A DNA stretch of 64,000 nt from CAYTZN01 sp964442495 (GTDB taxonomy: Bacteria; Pseudomonadota; Gammaproteobacteria; Legionellales; Legionellaceae): positions 1 to 64,000 of the forward strand of contig CAYTZN010000001.1 of assembly GCA_964442495.1 (NCBI GenBank), given 5' to 3'. The number at the start of each line of letters is the position of its first letter. The stretch's first letter is position 1. This document shows positions 17,271 through 26,567 of the stretch, in pieces. The notes below the pieces were generated by a model that ran no database searches, was not told the origin of the DNA, and saw nothing but the letters and a program-made list of their open reading frames with translations. The position numbers were made by a program, and so were the translations under genes.

Positions 17271-17492
17271 ATGACGACGGATAAAATTGCAAAATGGGTG
17301 CGCTACTATCGTAAGCAAAGTGGATTAACGCAGTTAGCATTGGCACGTCTTGCGGGTGTTGGGAAAACGGTTGTGTTTGATATTGAAAAGGGAAAAAAAA
17401 CAGTGCAATTAAATACGTTATTAAGCGTATTGGATGTTTTAAACATACAAATCCAGTTGAAGCTTCCTTATCCTCCTCAAGAGGAGAAATAG
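17271..17492 (+). CDS. hipB: HipB-type HTH antitoxin/repressor
   Basis: The 73-residue protein is almost entirely an Xre-type helix-turn-helix (WVRYYRKQSGLTQLALARLAGVGKTVVFDIEKGKKTVQLNTLLSVLDVLNI). It is the DNA-binding member of a hipBST operon. It probably represses its own promoter through the inverted repeat 100-140 bp upstream and contributes to toxin neutralisation. Three bases separate its stop from hipS, whose ribosome site (AGGAGA) lies inside the hipB end. Confidence 0.87.
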   Translation: MTTDKIAKWVRYYRKQSGLTQLALARLAGVGKTVVFDIEKGKKTVQLNTLLSVLDVLNIQIQLKLPYPPQEEK

Positions 17493-17495
17493 AGC

Positions 17496-17804
17496 ATGAG
17501 AAAAGCTCGTTTAAGGGTGAATGGTGAAGATGCGGCAATTTTTGAGGAGTTGGGTGGGGGTAAATACAAGGTGACTTACCATCCGCATTATAAAGGGAGC
17601 GCTGTGTCATTGACCATGCCTATACGAAACATGAGTTATGAGTACTCTCAGTTTCCTCCATTTTTTGAAGGGTTGCTCCCGGAAGGCGTCATGCTCGAGG
17701 CGTTATTGCGCAAATATAAATTGGATAAAACGGATTATTTTGGGCAGTTAATAAAAGTAGGTCACGATGTTGTGGGCGCTGTAAGCATAGAGGACTTAGA
17801 ATGA
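17496..17804 (+). CDS. hipS: HipS, detached N-subdomain of the HipA kinase
   Basis: The 102 residues correspond to subdomain 1 of HipA (Couple_hipA: LRVNGEDAAIFEELGGGKYKVTYHP, SQFPPFFEGLLPEGVMLEALLRKY, DYFGQLIKVGHDVVGAVSI). It exists here as a separate protein. In characterised HipBST systems this small subunit is the antitoxin that blocks the kinase HipT. The stop overlaps the hipT start by 4 bp (ATGA), so the toxin and antitoxin are translationally coupled. Confidence 0.87.
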   Translation: MRKARLRVNGEDAAIFEELGGGKYKVTYHPHYKGSAVSLTMPIRNMSYEYSQFPPFFEGLLPEGVMLEALLRKYKLDKTDYFGQLIKVGHDVVGAVSIEDLE

Positions 17805-18742
17805 GCCGATGCCCTATTACTTATGAAACCATTACTGATGGTCGTGCTTATTCGTCTCGAGGGTTGCGACTACTGTCTCCGCAATTGAAAGAACTACATT
17901 CACTAGACATGAGTGCCTCTGAGCAGCGTATGGAGGCAGTCGCACGCGTAGGTAAAATGTCTATTCAGGGTGTGCAAACAAAACTCAGTGCTCAATTGAA
18001 CCTTAAGGCGGGGTGCTTTGATATTGTAGATCACAATGGTCATTTTATTTTAAAACCCCAAAGTGAATACTACCCTGAGTTACCAGAAAATGAAGCGCTT
18101 ACCATGTCGCTAGCCAGGATGATTGGTATTGATGTACCTGTTCATGGTTTGGTGTATTCCAAAGACAATACCATGACGTATTTTATAAAACGCTTTGATA
18201 GGGTTGCTCACAATAAAAAATGTGCTTTAGAAGATTTTGCACAACTGTCTGAATTGGGGCGGGATACAAAATACAATAGTTCAATGGAAAAAGTGGCAGA
18301 TATTATTACCCAATCCGGCTTTTGTAGTTTTCCTCGAATAGAGGCTGTGAAGTTATTTAAATTAACGGTGTTTAGTTTTCTTATTGGCAATGAGGACATG
18401 CATTTAAAAAATTTTTCTTTAATTACACAAGATAAAAAAGTACTGCTATCGCCGGCTTATGACTTATTGAACTCTACTATCGCTCAAATGAATACAAAAG
18501 AGGAGCTTGCTTTACCCTTGAACGGTAAGAAAAAAAACTTAAAAAAACGTGATTTTATTGAGTATTTTGCCATAGACCGACTGCAATTAAACCCCAAAGT
18601 TATTGCAGATGTATTGGGAGAGATAACGCTTGTAATTCCTGGGTGGATGGAGCTAATAGGACGAAGTTTTTTATCTGAAGTCATGCAAAAAAAATACATG
18701 GAGTTACTAACAGAACGAGCAGCACGTTTAGAGCTGATGTAA
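17801..18742 (+). CDS. hipT: HipT serine/threonine kinase toxin
   Basis: This is the kinase core of HipA without its N-subdomain. The Gly-rich loop carries SIQG at Ser54-Gln56, within KMSIQGVQTKLS, where autophosphorylation regulates HipT proteins. The catalytic loop is GNEDMHLKN (Asp199, Asn204), and the metal-binding DFG-equivalent is AYDLL with Asp221. The E. coli O127 HipT phosphorylates tryptophanyl-tRNA synthetase and halts translation; L. pneumophila has a studied homologue. The target here is inferred. At 313 residues it is full length, with no sign of inactivation. Confidence 0.88.
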   Translation: MSRCPITYETITDGRAYSSRGLRLLSPQLKELHSLDMSASEQRMEAVARVGKMSIQGVQTKLSAQLNLKAGCFDIVDHNGHFILKPQSEYYPELPENEALTMSLARMIGIDVPVHGLVYSKDNTMTYFIKRFDRVAHNKKCALEDFAQLSELGRDTKYNSSMEKVADIITQSGFCSFPRIEAVKLFKLTVFSFLIGNEDMHLKNFSLITQDKKVLLSPAYDLLNSTIAQMNTKEELALPLNGKKKNLKKRDFIEYFAIDRLQLNPKVIADVLGEITLVIPGWMELIGRSFLSEVMQKKYMELLTERAARLELM

Positions 18743-18756
18743 CGCCTGGTTAATGG

Positions 18757-19533
18757 CTATCTGTTACGTGTATTGATTGAAAAATCCAAGAACAACGGCG
18801 CATGATCAGATACCTCGTCTTTTAATACACTAAATTGATTAACCTTGATCCCAGGTGAGGTAAGAATATAGTCAGCATATTTTTCTTCTTTTGTATAATA
18901 ACGTGTACGCGTAGAAGACACATGGTGTGTTTTGATGAGGTTAATCATGTCTTGTTCAAGTATATCCATGCTCAGAGTGTCAGGTCTTAAATTAAAATCG
19001 CCACATAAAATGTTAGGGATATCAAGCGAGTCCATGAATGTTTTGATACGGCGTGATTGGGCTACTCTTTCTGGCGTATCTGTTTTCCCCATGCCATTCC
19101 ACAAGCCATGCACATTTAAAATAGAAAACATTTGATCGTTTATTTTGCATTTCAACCATTGGAGATTTCTAGAATGGGTAGGACCGGTGCCTTTATAGTG
19201 CGGGTTTAAGTGAATACTTACTTCCCCTTCATTCAAAACATCCAAGTGACTTTTTATAAAAATGCCAATGCCGTAGGTGCTATTAACTACAGGCCTAAAA
19301 AACTGATTGTGGTGAGGAAGACGCTCAGCTAGTTCTGAAAAAATGTTTAAGTGTACATGCTTATCATCCGCAGAAATTTTATGAGGCGCCTTGTGATAGA
19401 CTTCTTGGAGGCAAAAAATATCCGTCTCTTGATGTGCGCTTATAAATTTAAGTAGGGGAGCATAAACATGGCCGCCCCAAATGTTAAGGGTTATCAGTTT
19501 AATACCTTGCGGTTTTGAGGTGCTCATCTGCAT
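18757..19533 (-). CDS. Endonuclease/exonuclease/phosphatase-fold hydrolase
   Basis: All landmark motifs of the EEP superfamily are present: LITLNIWG at the start, CLQEVY with metal-binding Glu, LCGDFNLRPD, YADYILTSP and the terminal SDHAPL. The substrate could be nucleic acid, an inositol phosphate or a sphingolipid. Length (about 256 residues) and lack of a signal peptide suggest a cytosolic enzyme unless translocated. It is convergent with hipT. Confidence 0.8.
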   Translation of the reverse strand: MQMSTSKPQGIKLITLNIWGGHVYAPLLKFISAHQETDIFCLQEVYHKAPHKISADDKHVHLNIFSELAERLPHHNQFFRPVVNSTYGIGIFIKSHLDVLNEGEVSIHLNPHYKGTGPTHSRNLQWLKCKINDQMFSILNVHGLWNGMGKTDTPERVAQSRRIKTFMDSLDIPNILCGDFNLRPDTLSMDILEQDMINLIKTHHVSSTRTRYYTKEEKYADYILTSPGIKVNQFSVLKDEVSDHAPLFLDFSINTRNR

Positions 19534-19581
19534 GTTTAAATTATTCCTTCAATCCATCTTAAGTGGTGGGCGCTATCTTGC

Positions 19582-20397
19582 CTATAGCTTTCGCTTTAAT
19601 CCCGCGGAGGTCATGATTTTGGTTGCAATTTCCTCAATGGAATAGCGGGTGGAATTAAGATAGGGTATATTTTCCTGTTGGTACATGGCTTCAACTTCAC
19701 TGGTTTCTAGACGGCATTGATCGGCGGAAGCATATTGGCTGTTAGGTCGTCTCTCTGTACGGATATGTTGCAATCGTTCGGGGTCAATCGTTAAACCAAA
19801 CAATTTTTTCTTATAAGGTTTTAATGCTTCTGGTAAACGAAAATCAGTGAGTTCATCATCTGTGAAAGGGTAGTTTGCAGCAAGAATTCCAAACTGCAAT
19901 GCCATGTACAAGCAGCTCGGTGTTTTTCCACAGCGAGAGACACCAATCAAAATAATATCGGCCTTATTATAGTCTCGGGTTTTTATACCGTCGTCATGGT
20001 CAAGGGTATAATTAACCGCTTCAATGCGGTGATTATACAATTCGATATCGGCTACGCCGTGTGTGCGCCCTACAGTGTAAGATGATTTGGTATCGAGCTC
20101 TTGTTCAAGCGGCGCTAAAAAAGTACTGAACAAGTCAAAAATACACGCGTTAGATTGCTTAATATAGGTGCTGATTTCAGAATCGACCAACGTCATAAAA
20201 ATAAGAGGTTTTATTCCTGTCTCTTCAAAACAGTCATTAACCTGGTTCATCAGCGCGGTGGCTTTTTCAACCGAGTCTAGATAGGGAATGGTTTGTTTTT
20301 CAAACGTGATGTTTTCAAACTGAGTCATTAAACTATTAGCCAACGACTCGGCGGTGATCCCTGTTCCATCTGAAATTATGAAAACAAAACGCTTCAT
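19582..20397 (-). CDS. ppsR: PEP synthase regulatory kinase/phosphorylase
   Basis: This is a bifunctional DUF299 enzyme: it inactivates PEP synthase by ADP-dependent threonine phosphorylation and reactivates it by phosphorolysis. The protein starts MKRFVFIISDGTGITAESLA, a family signature. It carries the P-loop GVSRCGKTP and ends with the FGLTIDPERLQHIR...YASADQC block. The ATG at 20397 is chosen because CAAGGAGC precedes it and a longer frame would overlap the divergent gene at 20569. The target gene ppsA is in this window at 55 kb. Confidence 0.93.
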   Translation of the reverse strand: MKRFVFIISDGTGITAESLANSLMTQFENITFEKQTIPYLDSVEKATALMNQVNDCFEETGIKPLIFMTLVDSEISTYIKQSNACIFDLFSTFLAPLEQELDTKSSYTVGRTHGVADIELYNHRIEAVNYTLDHDDGIKTRDYNKADIILIGVSRCGKTPSCLYMALQFGILAANYPFTDDELTDFRLPEALKPYKKKLFGLTIDPERLQHIRTERRPNSQYASADQCRLETSEVEAMYQQENIPYLNSTRYSIEEIATKIMTSAGLKRKL

Positions 20398-20568
20398 CTG
20401 TGCTCCTTGATTGGCTCTATTCGTTTGCAGGAAAGAAAGTATAAGCGAATAGGTTGGTGGGCGTCGAGGCATGGATTTGAAATAGTGGTTTTGAAATTTG
20501 GCTCGCTTGGAAGAGCGTGGCTTTTCTGCTATGTTGAATAAAATCATAACGTTATACTGGGCTTTATC

Positions 20569-21027
20569 ATGGAACAAGATAGGTATCAAAAAAACCACGT
20601 ACTTTACATTATTGGATTGCTTTCTTTGGTAGCCAGTTTAAGTTTATTGGCATTTACCTTGTACATTCTTCCTTACTTAGTGTTTGGATGGCGTTATGAT
20701 GCACCAGGGTTTATCCATCTATGGAAGGAGCTGCTTAGAGTAAGGTATCATTTCAGCCCAAGTGTGGCCTCTCAAATCATTGGCGTTCCATTTTTCTTGT
20801 TGACATTGTTGTTTGCTTTTATTGCTAATTTTGCTTCAAACCGCATGGACAATGAGATTTATAGCACAGAATTAACGATTGAAAATAAAGAGCAAAACAC
20901 AAAAAAATCACCCAATGAATCAATAGCTTTGGTACTAAAAATATTACTGATTATCGTTTTGGTGTTTGTTGGCGCCGAATTATTTCATTGGTTAATCTAT
21001 ACTGAAGTTAGCCGTCCACAAAGATAA
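20569..21027 (+). CDS. Two-span membrane protein, unknown
   Basis: The 152 residues have hydrophobic helices near 14-37 and 63-87 plus a C-terminal one near 124-140 (LKILLIIVLVFVGAELFHWL), so two or three spans. No family was recognised. The ATG lies close behind a TATACT-like box, and no strong ribosome site is visible. It is divergent from ppsR. Confidence 0.5.
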   Translation: MEQDRYQKNHVLYIIGLLSLVASLSLLAFTLYILPYLVFGWRYDAPGFIHLWKELLRVRYHFSPSVASQIIGVPFFLLTLLFAFIANFASNRMDNEIYSTELTIENKEQNTKKSPNESIALVLKILLIIVLVFVGAELFHWLIYTEVSRPQR

Positions 21028-21066
21028 TACAGTATAAGAGCCTCATCGTTGGGGCAGGGAGTTATT

Positions 21067-21660
21067 ATGGGGTACTTAATTGATTTTAAAATAAATAGAT
21101 TAATTAAAAAATTAAAAGCAATGCAGCAAAATCGCATTCATAACCAGCCTGGGGATGATGCGCTAAAAAAAGAAATGGCAGGCTACCAAACACTGGCTAC
21201 TATTTATAAATCCTTAGAAGGCAAAAAAAACTATCCGTTTGCTCATGACATGAAGAACGAATGCTATCGTGCGGCAGCTAGCATTGATGATCCGGTGGCG
21301 CAGTACACCTTAGGAAAAAGCCTGCTGGATGAAGCAAAATTCAGGGAATCGTTGCAAACCAATGAGGTATTTGCAAACCCTAGCAACGAGCGACAAATGC
21401 ATCAACTTTATGAAGAGGCGCATGCGTATTTGCTGGCGGCGGAGCAACTGAATAGCGTTGAAGCCAAACGATTGCATGGCCTTTGTTTTATCAATGGTTG
21501 GGGAGTGGCTCCTGATAAAAAGAAAGGATTTGAATTAATAGTAGACAGTATTGAACAAGAAAACAGTTGGGATAGGGTGCCTCAAATTTTTGCGAGCATT
21601 GGTCTAAACAAGCCTGAGTTTTTTTCAGCATTAACGCAGCATCGTAACAGTAAAACTTAA
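21067..21660 (+). CDS. Sel1/TPR-like helical repeat protein
   Basis: About 197 residues from the ATG at 21067, which GGGAG precedes. A TTG 18 bp upstream is less likely. The repeat-like helices AQYTLGKSLLDEAKF, MHQLYEEAHAYLLAAEQLNSVEAKRLHGLCFINGWGVAPDKKKGFELI match the Sel1-like (SLR) pattern of a small residue, AxxLxxLY and a GxGVxxDxxKG-type turn. SLR proteins are protein-interaction scaffolds and common in Legionella. There is no signal peptide. The 3' end overlaps the convergent pilD end by 4 bp. Confidence 0.55.
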   Translation: MGYLIDFKINRLIKKLKAMQQNRIHNQPGDDALKKEMAGYQTLATIYKSLEGKKNYPFAHDMKNECYRAAASIDDPVAQYTLGKSLLDEAKFRESLQTNEVFANPSNERQMHQLYEEAHAYLLAAEQLNSVEAKRLHGLCFINGWGVAPDKKKGFELIVDSIEQENSWDRVPQIFASIGLNKPEFFSALTQHRNSKT

Positions 21661-22517
21661 GCGTAAAACCCTAAGTACCAGTCAAGGATAGCCTTGCCAT
21701 AGAAGAGGGTAATGAGGCCTGAAATGCATAAAAAAGGCCCAAAGGGAATTGGGGTTTCTTTGGTTTGACCCGTTGACTTTAAATAAACAACACCGGTGAT
21801 GGCTCCCATGAGTGAGGAAAGAAGTAAAATGAAGGGCAATTGAGTCCAACCAAACCATGCGCCAAAGGCTGCAAGTAATTTAAAGTCGCCATTTCCCATG
21901 CCAATTTTTCCAGTTAATAAATAGAATAAATGAATAAATCCCCACAAGGCCAAATATGCGCTCACAGCCCCAAACACAGCATCTGATGGTGTAGTGAAGA
22001 TAGATTGTGTGTTTACCATTAACCCTAACCATAGTAAGCAATAGGTTAAACCGTCTGGCAAAAGTTGATGTTGGATATCGATGACAAATAAGCAGATCAA
22101 TAACCAAATAAAAAGCAGAATCGCAATTAATTGAATATTAAAACCAAAATGCAACGCCGCAAAAAGTGAAAGCCCCCCACAAATGGCTTCTATCAATGGG
22201 TAGCGCATAGGAATGCCAGTTTTACAATTCGAACAACGACCTTTCAACAGGCAGTAACTTAAAAGAGGAATATTGTGCCAAAAAGGAATAATGCTTTTGC
22301 ATTGGGGGCAAAAAGAGCGTGGAAAAAACAAATTGATATGTGACGGCGTTACTTCTGGCAGCTCTAATAAGCTCCGGCATTGAGTCGTCCATTCAGCCTG
22401 TAACATTAATGGCAAGCGATAAATGATAACATTGAGTAGACTGCCAATGGCTAAAGCACACAAAAAGAAAAACACGTAAGCTGTTATAGGATAGAGTAAA
22501 ACAAATTCATTGAGCAT
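21657..22517 (-). CDS. pilD: Type IV prepilin peptidase/N-methylase
   Basis: This inner-membrane aspartic protease cleaves and methylates prepilins and, in Legionella, type II secretion pseudopilins. The cytoplasmic zinc-binding loop has CPQC and CSNC pairs. The two catalytic aspartates lie in FVIDIQHQLLPDG and GMGNGDFKLL. There are about eight membrane helices and 286 residues, the usual size. It overlaps pilC by one base (TAATG), so it is the last gene of pilBCD. Confidence 0.96.
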   Translation of the reverse strand: MLNEFVLLYPITAYVFFFLCALAIGSLLNVIIYRLPLMLQAEWTTQCRSLLELPEVTPSHINLFFPRSFCPQCKSIIPFWHNIPLLSYCLLKGRCSNCKTGIPMRYPLIEAICGGLSLFAALHFGFNIQLIAILLFIWLLICLFVIDIQHQLLPDGLTYCLLWLGLMVNTQSIFTTPSDAVFGAVSAYLALWGFIHLFYLLTGKIGMGNGDFKLLAAFGAWFGWTQLPFILLLSSLMGAITGVVYLKSTGQTKETPIPFGPFLCISGLITLFYGKAILDWYLGFYA

Positions 22518-23734
22518 TATACCACCGAGCCAAGCTTGAATATCGGTAAATACATGGCTATTACTAAGCCACCCACTAATACGCCTAATATTGCCATGAT
22601 CATAGGTTCTAATAAACTACTTAATGCATCCACTGCGTTATCAACGCCTTCTTCATAAAAATCAGCAACTTTTCCTAGCATCTGTTCCAATGTACCAGAT
22701 TCTTCGCCAATGGCCACCATTTGTATGACCATGCTTGGGAATAATTTTGTATTATCCATTGCAACATTTAACTGTTGGCCACTTGATACTTCTTCACCAA
22801 TTTTTTCAGTCGCTATAGCATATAAGATGTTACCCGTAGCACCACCTACGGCTTTTAGCGCTTCTATTAAAGGTAAGCCTGCTGCGAACGTGATTGACAA
22901 TGTACGGGTAAATCGTGCAATAGCAGCTTGTTCAAGAATAGTCCCTATCACCGGAATTTTTAACATGAGCCGGTCAACGTTATGCGCAAAACGTTTTGAA
23001 TGATTAAGTGCATAATTAAACCCATAAATAGCCCCAAAGACTGCACCAAAGATCAAGTACCAATAGGTCTCAAACCATTTAGACAACGTAATCACACCGC
23101 GGGTAAGAGCCGGTAAATCGGCTCCAAAACTTTGGAATAACGATTCAAATTGGGGAACCACAAAAATCAATAAACCAGCACTCACTATAAATGCTATTGC
23201 TAATACAGCCATTGGATAAGTCAGTGCTTTTTTAATTTTCTTTTTAATGGTTTCAACTTTTTCTTTATAGGTCGCTACTTTATCGAGCATCACATCTAAA
23301 GAACCAGATTTTTCACCGGCATCAACGAGATTACAAAAAAGATCGTTGAAAAAAACCGGGTGTTTACGTAAAGACTCAGCAAGGGTAGAACCTGATTCTA
23401 CTTCTTTTTTAATGGTTTCAATAAGCTCTTTCATGCGTTGATTGGCTTGGCCTTTGGCGACAATATCGAACGATTGAATCAAAGGTATACCGGCTTCTAT
23501 CATGGTTGCCATTTGACGACTGAAAACCGTGATGTCTTGGGCTTTGATTTTTTTATTTTTTCTATCAAAAAACGGCTTTCTTTTTTTAGTAATTTTATTG
23601 AGGGTAATGCCTTGACGTCGAAGTTCTATTTTGGCCACGGCAATATTGCGCGCTTCTATAATGCCATTAGAGATTTGTCCTGAACGGTTTAGTCCTTCCC
23701 ATTGATATTTAACAAGTACGTCCGTATTTGTCAT
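22517..23734 (-). CDS. pilC: Type IV pilus inner-membrane platform protein
   Basis: PilC anchors the pilus assembly ATPases. Two GspF-type domains are visible (ITVFSRQMATMIEAGIPLIQSFDI at about 65-90, and IARFTRTLSITFAAGLPLIEAL in the second half). Three membrane helices occur near 170-200, 220-240 and 375-400. The length of 405 is standard. It is five bases downstream of pilB and fused by one-base overlap to pilD. Confidence 0.96.
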   Translation of the reverse strand: MTNTDVLVKYQWEGLNRSGQISNGIIEARNIAVAKIELRRQGITLNKITKKRKPFFDRKNKKIKAQDITVFSRQMATMIEAGIPLIQSFDIVAKGQANQRMKELIETIKKEVESGSTLAESLRKHPVFFNDLFCNLVDAGEKSGSLDVMLDKVATYKEKVETIKKKIKKALTYPMAVLAIAFIVSAGLLIFVVPQFESLFQSFGADLPALTRGVITLSKWFETYWYLIFGAVFGAIYGFNYALNHSKRFAHNVDRLMLKIPVIGTILEQAAIARFTRTLSITFAAGLPLIEALKAVGGATGNILYAIATEKIGEEVSSGQQLNVAMDNTKLFPSMVIQMVAIGEESGTLEQMLGKVADFYEEGVDNAVDALSSLLEPMIMAILGVLVGGLVIAMYLPIFKLGSVV

Positions 23735-23739
23735 TGATG

Positions 23740-25464
23740 TTATTCAACCGTTACCCGATTGACCTCCTCTATTGTTGTGACACCTTCTTTCATTTTTTCA
23801 AGGCCCGCTTGATACACGGTTAGCATTCCTTCATTTTGAGCTTCTTTTAAAATATCCAGAGAGGTTCCGCCAGACATTATCATTTGACCTAAATTTTTAG
23901 ACATGGGCATAACTTCAAATAAACCAATCCTGCCTTTATAGCCATTTGTGCATTGAGCGCAACCTTTGGCTTGGAAAAATTTAATGTTTTTGACATCCTC
24001 ATCTGTAAACCCAAGCTCAATAAGACTTTTAGGCGTCATGTCTTCTCTGACTTCTTTGCAATGATCGCATAGTCGGCGTACGAGTCGCTGTGCAATGATA
24101 AGACTAACAGAGCTTGCGATATTGAAAGAAGGTACACCCATGTTGATAAGGCGTGTTAACGTTTCAGCCGCACTGTTGGTGTGGAGTGTGGATAAAACCA
24201 GATGGCCTGTTTGTGCGGCTTTCACAGCAATTTCTGCCGTTTCTAAGTCACGTATCTCACCCACCATGATAATATCCGGATCCTGGCGTAAAAATGAGCG
24301 CAACGTATCTGAAAATGTCAAACCTGCTTTGGGATTGATATTAACCTGATTAATGCCTGGGACTTTAATTTCAACGGGATCTTCAGCAGTAGAAATATTG
24401 CTTTCAATGGTGTTTAAGATATTCAAGGCGGTGTAGAGGGTTACCGTTTTACCACTACCAGTTGGCCCTGTAACCAATATCATTCCTTGGGGACGACTAA
24501 TGGAATGAATAAAATGTTCTTTTTGGATAGGACTAAAGCCCAATGCTTCAATTCCAAGCTTTGTAGAACCTGGATCTAAAATACGCATAACTATTTTTTC
24601 GCCAGCAACCGTTGGGCAACTGCTCACCCTAAAATCAATGGATCGCGTGCGTGAGAGTTTCATTTTAAAGCGACCATCCTGAGGAATGCGACGCTCTGAT
24701 ATATCAAGGCTAGACATCACTTTAATGCGTGCCGCAATACGTGTGGAGAGGCTAACTGGAGGTGAGGCGACTTCATTTAGGAGGCCATCTTGACGATAGC
24801 GAATTCGGTATTCTCGTTCGTAAGGCTCAAAATGAATATCAGATACGCCTTTTTTTATCGCGTCAATTAATATGCGATTTACAAATTTAACAACAGGTGC
24901 GTCTTCACTTGATACAGCAGTGGGGTCTGTGTCCTTTTCCTCTTCATCAGCACTAAATTCCAGTTCATCTAAATCCTGTGATTCTTCAAAGTAATCCGAT
25001 AAACCTTGGCTTTCTTTTTGATGCAATAATTTATCTATGAGGGAGTTTAATTTATCCGTTTCAACCACAAGTGGCGTGACAATCAACCCTGTATGGAATT
25101 GAATTTCTTTCAAGGATGATTGTTTACAAGGATCATCTGTTGCAATAAAAAGTTGCGAACCACGGTTAAATAACGGTACTAAATTATGGCGTCGTATTAA
25201 TTTTTCACTGACAAGCGAGATAGGGAGAAGTTCTAAGTCAACACTTTCAAGGTCAATTAGAGATACGCCAAAACTTCTGGCAACAGCATGAGCGATTTTT
25301 TTTGCAGAAAGTATATTTTTAGTCACAAGGTATTGGAGCAAGCTTAACTTGTTTGTTAATGCAACCTGTTGGTACTGTAAGGTTTTTTCTTTATCCAGGA
25401 GCTTCTCATGAACTAACAGTTGAGAAATTCCTTGCAAACGATCTTCTTCCATAGAGGTCTTCAT
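23740..25464 (-). CDS. pilB: Type IV pilus extension ATPase
   Basis: PilB is the hexameric motor for pilus polymerisation, needed for attachment, twitching and DNA uptake. The N-terminal MshEN domain is at about 10-150. The ATPase core has Walker A GPTGSGKT (Lys339), Asp and His boxes and Walker B MVGEIRD. The C-terminal CxxC pairs (CDHC, CAQC) bind zinc. The preferred start is the ATG at 25464 (GGAA upstream); 25452 and 25515 are alternatives. It heads the pilB-pilC-pilD operon. Confidence 0.95.
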   Translation of the reverse strand: MKTSMEEDRLQGISQLLVHEKLLDKEKTLQYQQVALTNKLSLLQYLVTKNILSAKKIAHAVARSFGVSLIDLESVDLELLPISLVSEKLIRRHNLVPLFNRGSQLFIATDDPCKQSSLKEIQFHTGLIVTPLVVETDKLNSLIDKLLHQKESQGLSDYFEESQDLDELEFSADEEEKDTDPTAVSSEDAPVVKFVNRILIDAIKKGVSDIHFEPYEREYRIRYRQDGLLNEVASPPVSLSTRIAARIKVMSSLDISERRIPQDGRFKMKLSRTRSIDFRVSSCPTVAGEKIVMRILDPGSTKLGIEALGFSPIQKEHFIHSISRPQGMILVTGPTGSGKTVTLYTALNILNTIESNISTAEDPVEIKVPGINQVNINPKAGLTFSDTLRSFLRQDPDIIMVGEIRDLETAEIAVKAAQTGHLVLSTLHTNSAAETLTRLINMGVPSFNIASSVSLIIAQRLVRRLCDHCKEVREDMTPKSLIELGFTDEDVKNIKFFQAKGCAQCTNGYKGRIGLFEVMPMSKNLGQMIMSGGTSLDILKEAQNEGMLTVYQAGLEKMKEGVTTIEEVNRVTVE

Positions 25465-25715
25465 TGATTTCCATAAATATACGGTAACTATAGACAAAAA
25501 ATTACAATAGTGCACTTATAATTAACATGTTTTTAATATTTATTTTTTCTCCAAGCCTGCTCTGTTATAGAAGATTCGTATGCTGAAAATATTAATCATA
25601 TATTCATGTTGTAATGTAAATGTTGCTCTGTGTGGGGTCTTTTTTTGTGGTTGGTTGCTGACAAATACCACTGTGTGGTAAAAGAGAGTAGGTTTTATCG
25701 CTTGAGACAAATATC

Positions 25716-26474
25716 TTGCTCTTGGACGAACAAGTCACTAAATACAGTGCGTTGGATGCATGGTTCAAAACTGCACAGGGAAACTGTGTAGCGCAGGCCT
25801 TTTTTAATGAATTACAGCAGATTAATGGGCATTTGAAGGGCGAGCGTTTGCTTCAGCTTGGAACATGCGGTGAAAACCTATGGTTTTCATTATTCAAATT
25901 TCATTATAAATGGTTGGTGAACCCTTCTGTTGTGCCTAGGGTAACCACGTCTGTTAGCTCACTTACTTCATTGCCCTTTGAACGTGATAGCATGGATTGT
26001 ATTATTGCACCGCTAAGTCTAGAGGCCTTTCCACAGGGTAAAAATCCTATAGATGAAATAGATAGAGTGTTAAAGCCCATGGGTTATGTCATTTTTTTTG
26101 GAATTAATCCCTGTAGTTTCTGGGGGGCGGCTTTAGCGTTACAACGTTTGAATTGCTTTGGTCATGCACCTGGTACATTAACCTCTTCTTTGTCATTAAA
26201 ACGCACGATGTTACAGCGTGGTTATAAACAATGTGCCTTGAGCAGTTTTTATTATATACCGCCCATTGAAAGTCCGTTTTGGATGAAAAAACTAGAGTTT
26301 TTTAATGAAATGGGAAAAATGATTTGGCCATTTCCAGCAGGATTTTATTGTTTTATTGCACAAAAATACCAATATTCTCCGCCTCCTTTGCGGGTAGATG
26401 TAAGAACTAATGGATTTATAATCTCAACAAAGTCACCTTTACAGGCCATTACAAAATGGATTCACGATGATTAA
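25716..26474 (+). CDS. SAM-dependent methyltransferase-like protein (YafS type)
   Basis: The layout follows a class I methyltransferase: motif I is degenerate (LLQLGTCGEN). SLPFERDSMDCIIAPLSLE and IDEIDRVLKPMGYVIFFGINPCSFWG match the acidic, post-motif and VLKPGG strands of methyltransferase type 11. The degenerate GxGxG leaves activity uncertain. The similarity is closest to YafS-like proteins usually near gloB/rnhA, neither of which is visible here. The start appears to be a TTG at 25716 or 25722 with weak ribosome sites. Confidence 0.65.
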   Translation: MLLDEQVTKYSALDAWFKTAQGNCVAQAFFNELQQINGHLKGERLLQLGTCGENLWFSLFKFHYKWLVNPSVVPRVTTSVSSLTSLPFERDSMDCIIAPLSLEAFPQGKNPIDEIDRVLKPMGYVIFFGINPCSFWGAALALQRLNCFGHAPGTLTSSLSLKRTMLQRGYKQCALSSFYYIPPIESPFWMKKLEFFNEMGKMIWPFPAGFYCFIAQKYQYSPPPLRVDVRTNGFIISTKSPLQAITKWIHDD

Positions 26475-26567
26475 CTTTGTTCATGGTCGATTTTTTAAAC
26501 ACAATTCGTTTGAATATAGGGCATGGGTTTTTGTATACTAGCCATCTTTTCCAATGGGGTATTTTAA

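Noticed and set aside
19582..20598. Longer ppsR start at 20598
   Set aside because: The added 67 residues do not resemble the family and would overlap the divergent gene; the family begins at MKRFVFIISDGTG.
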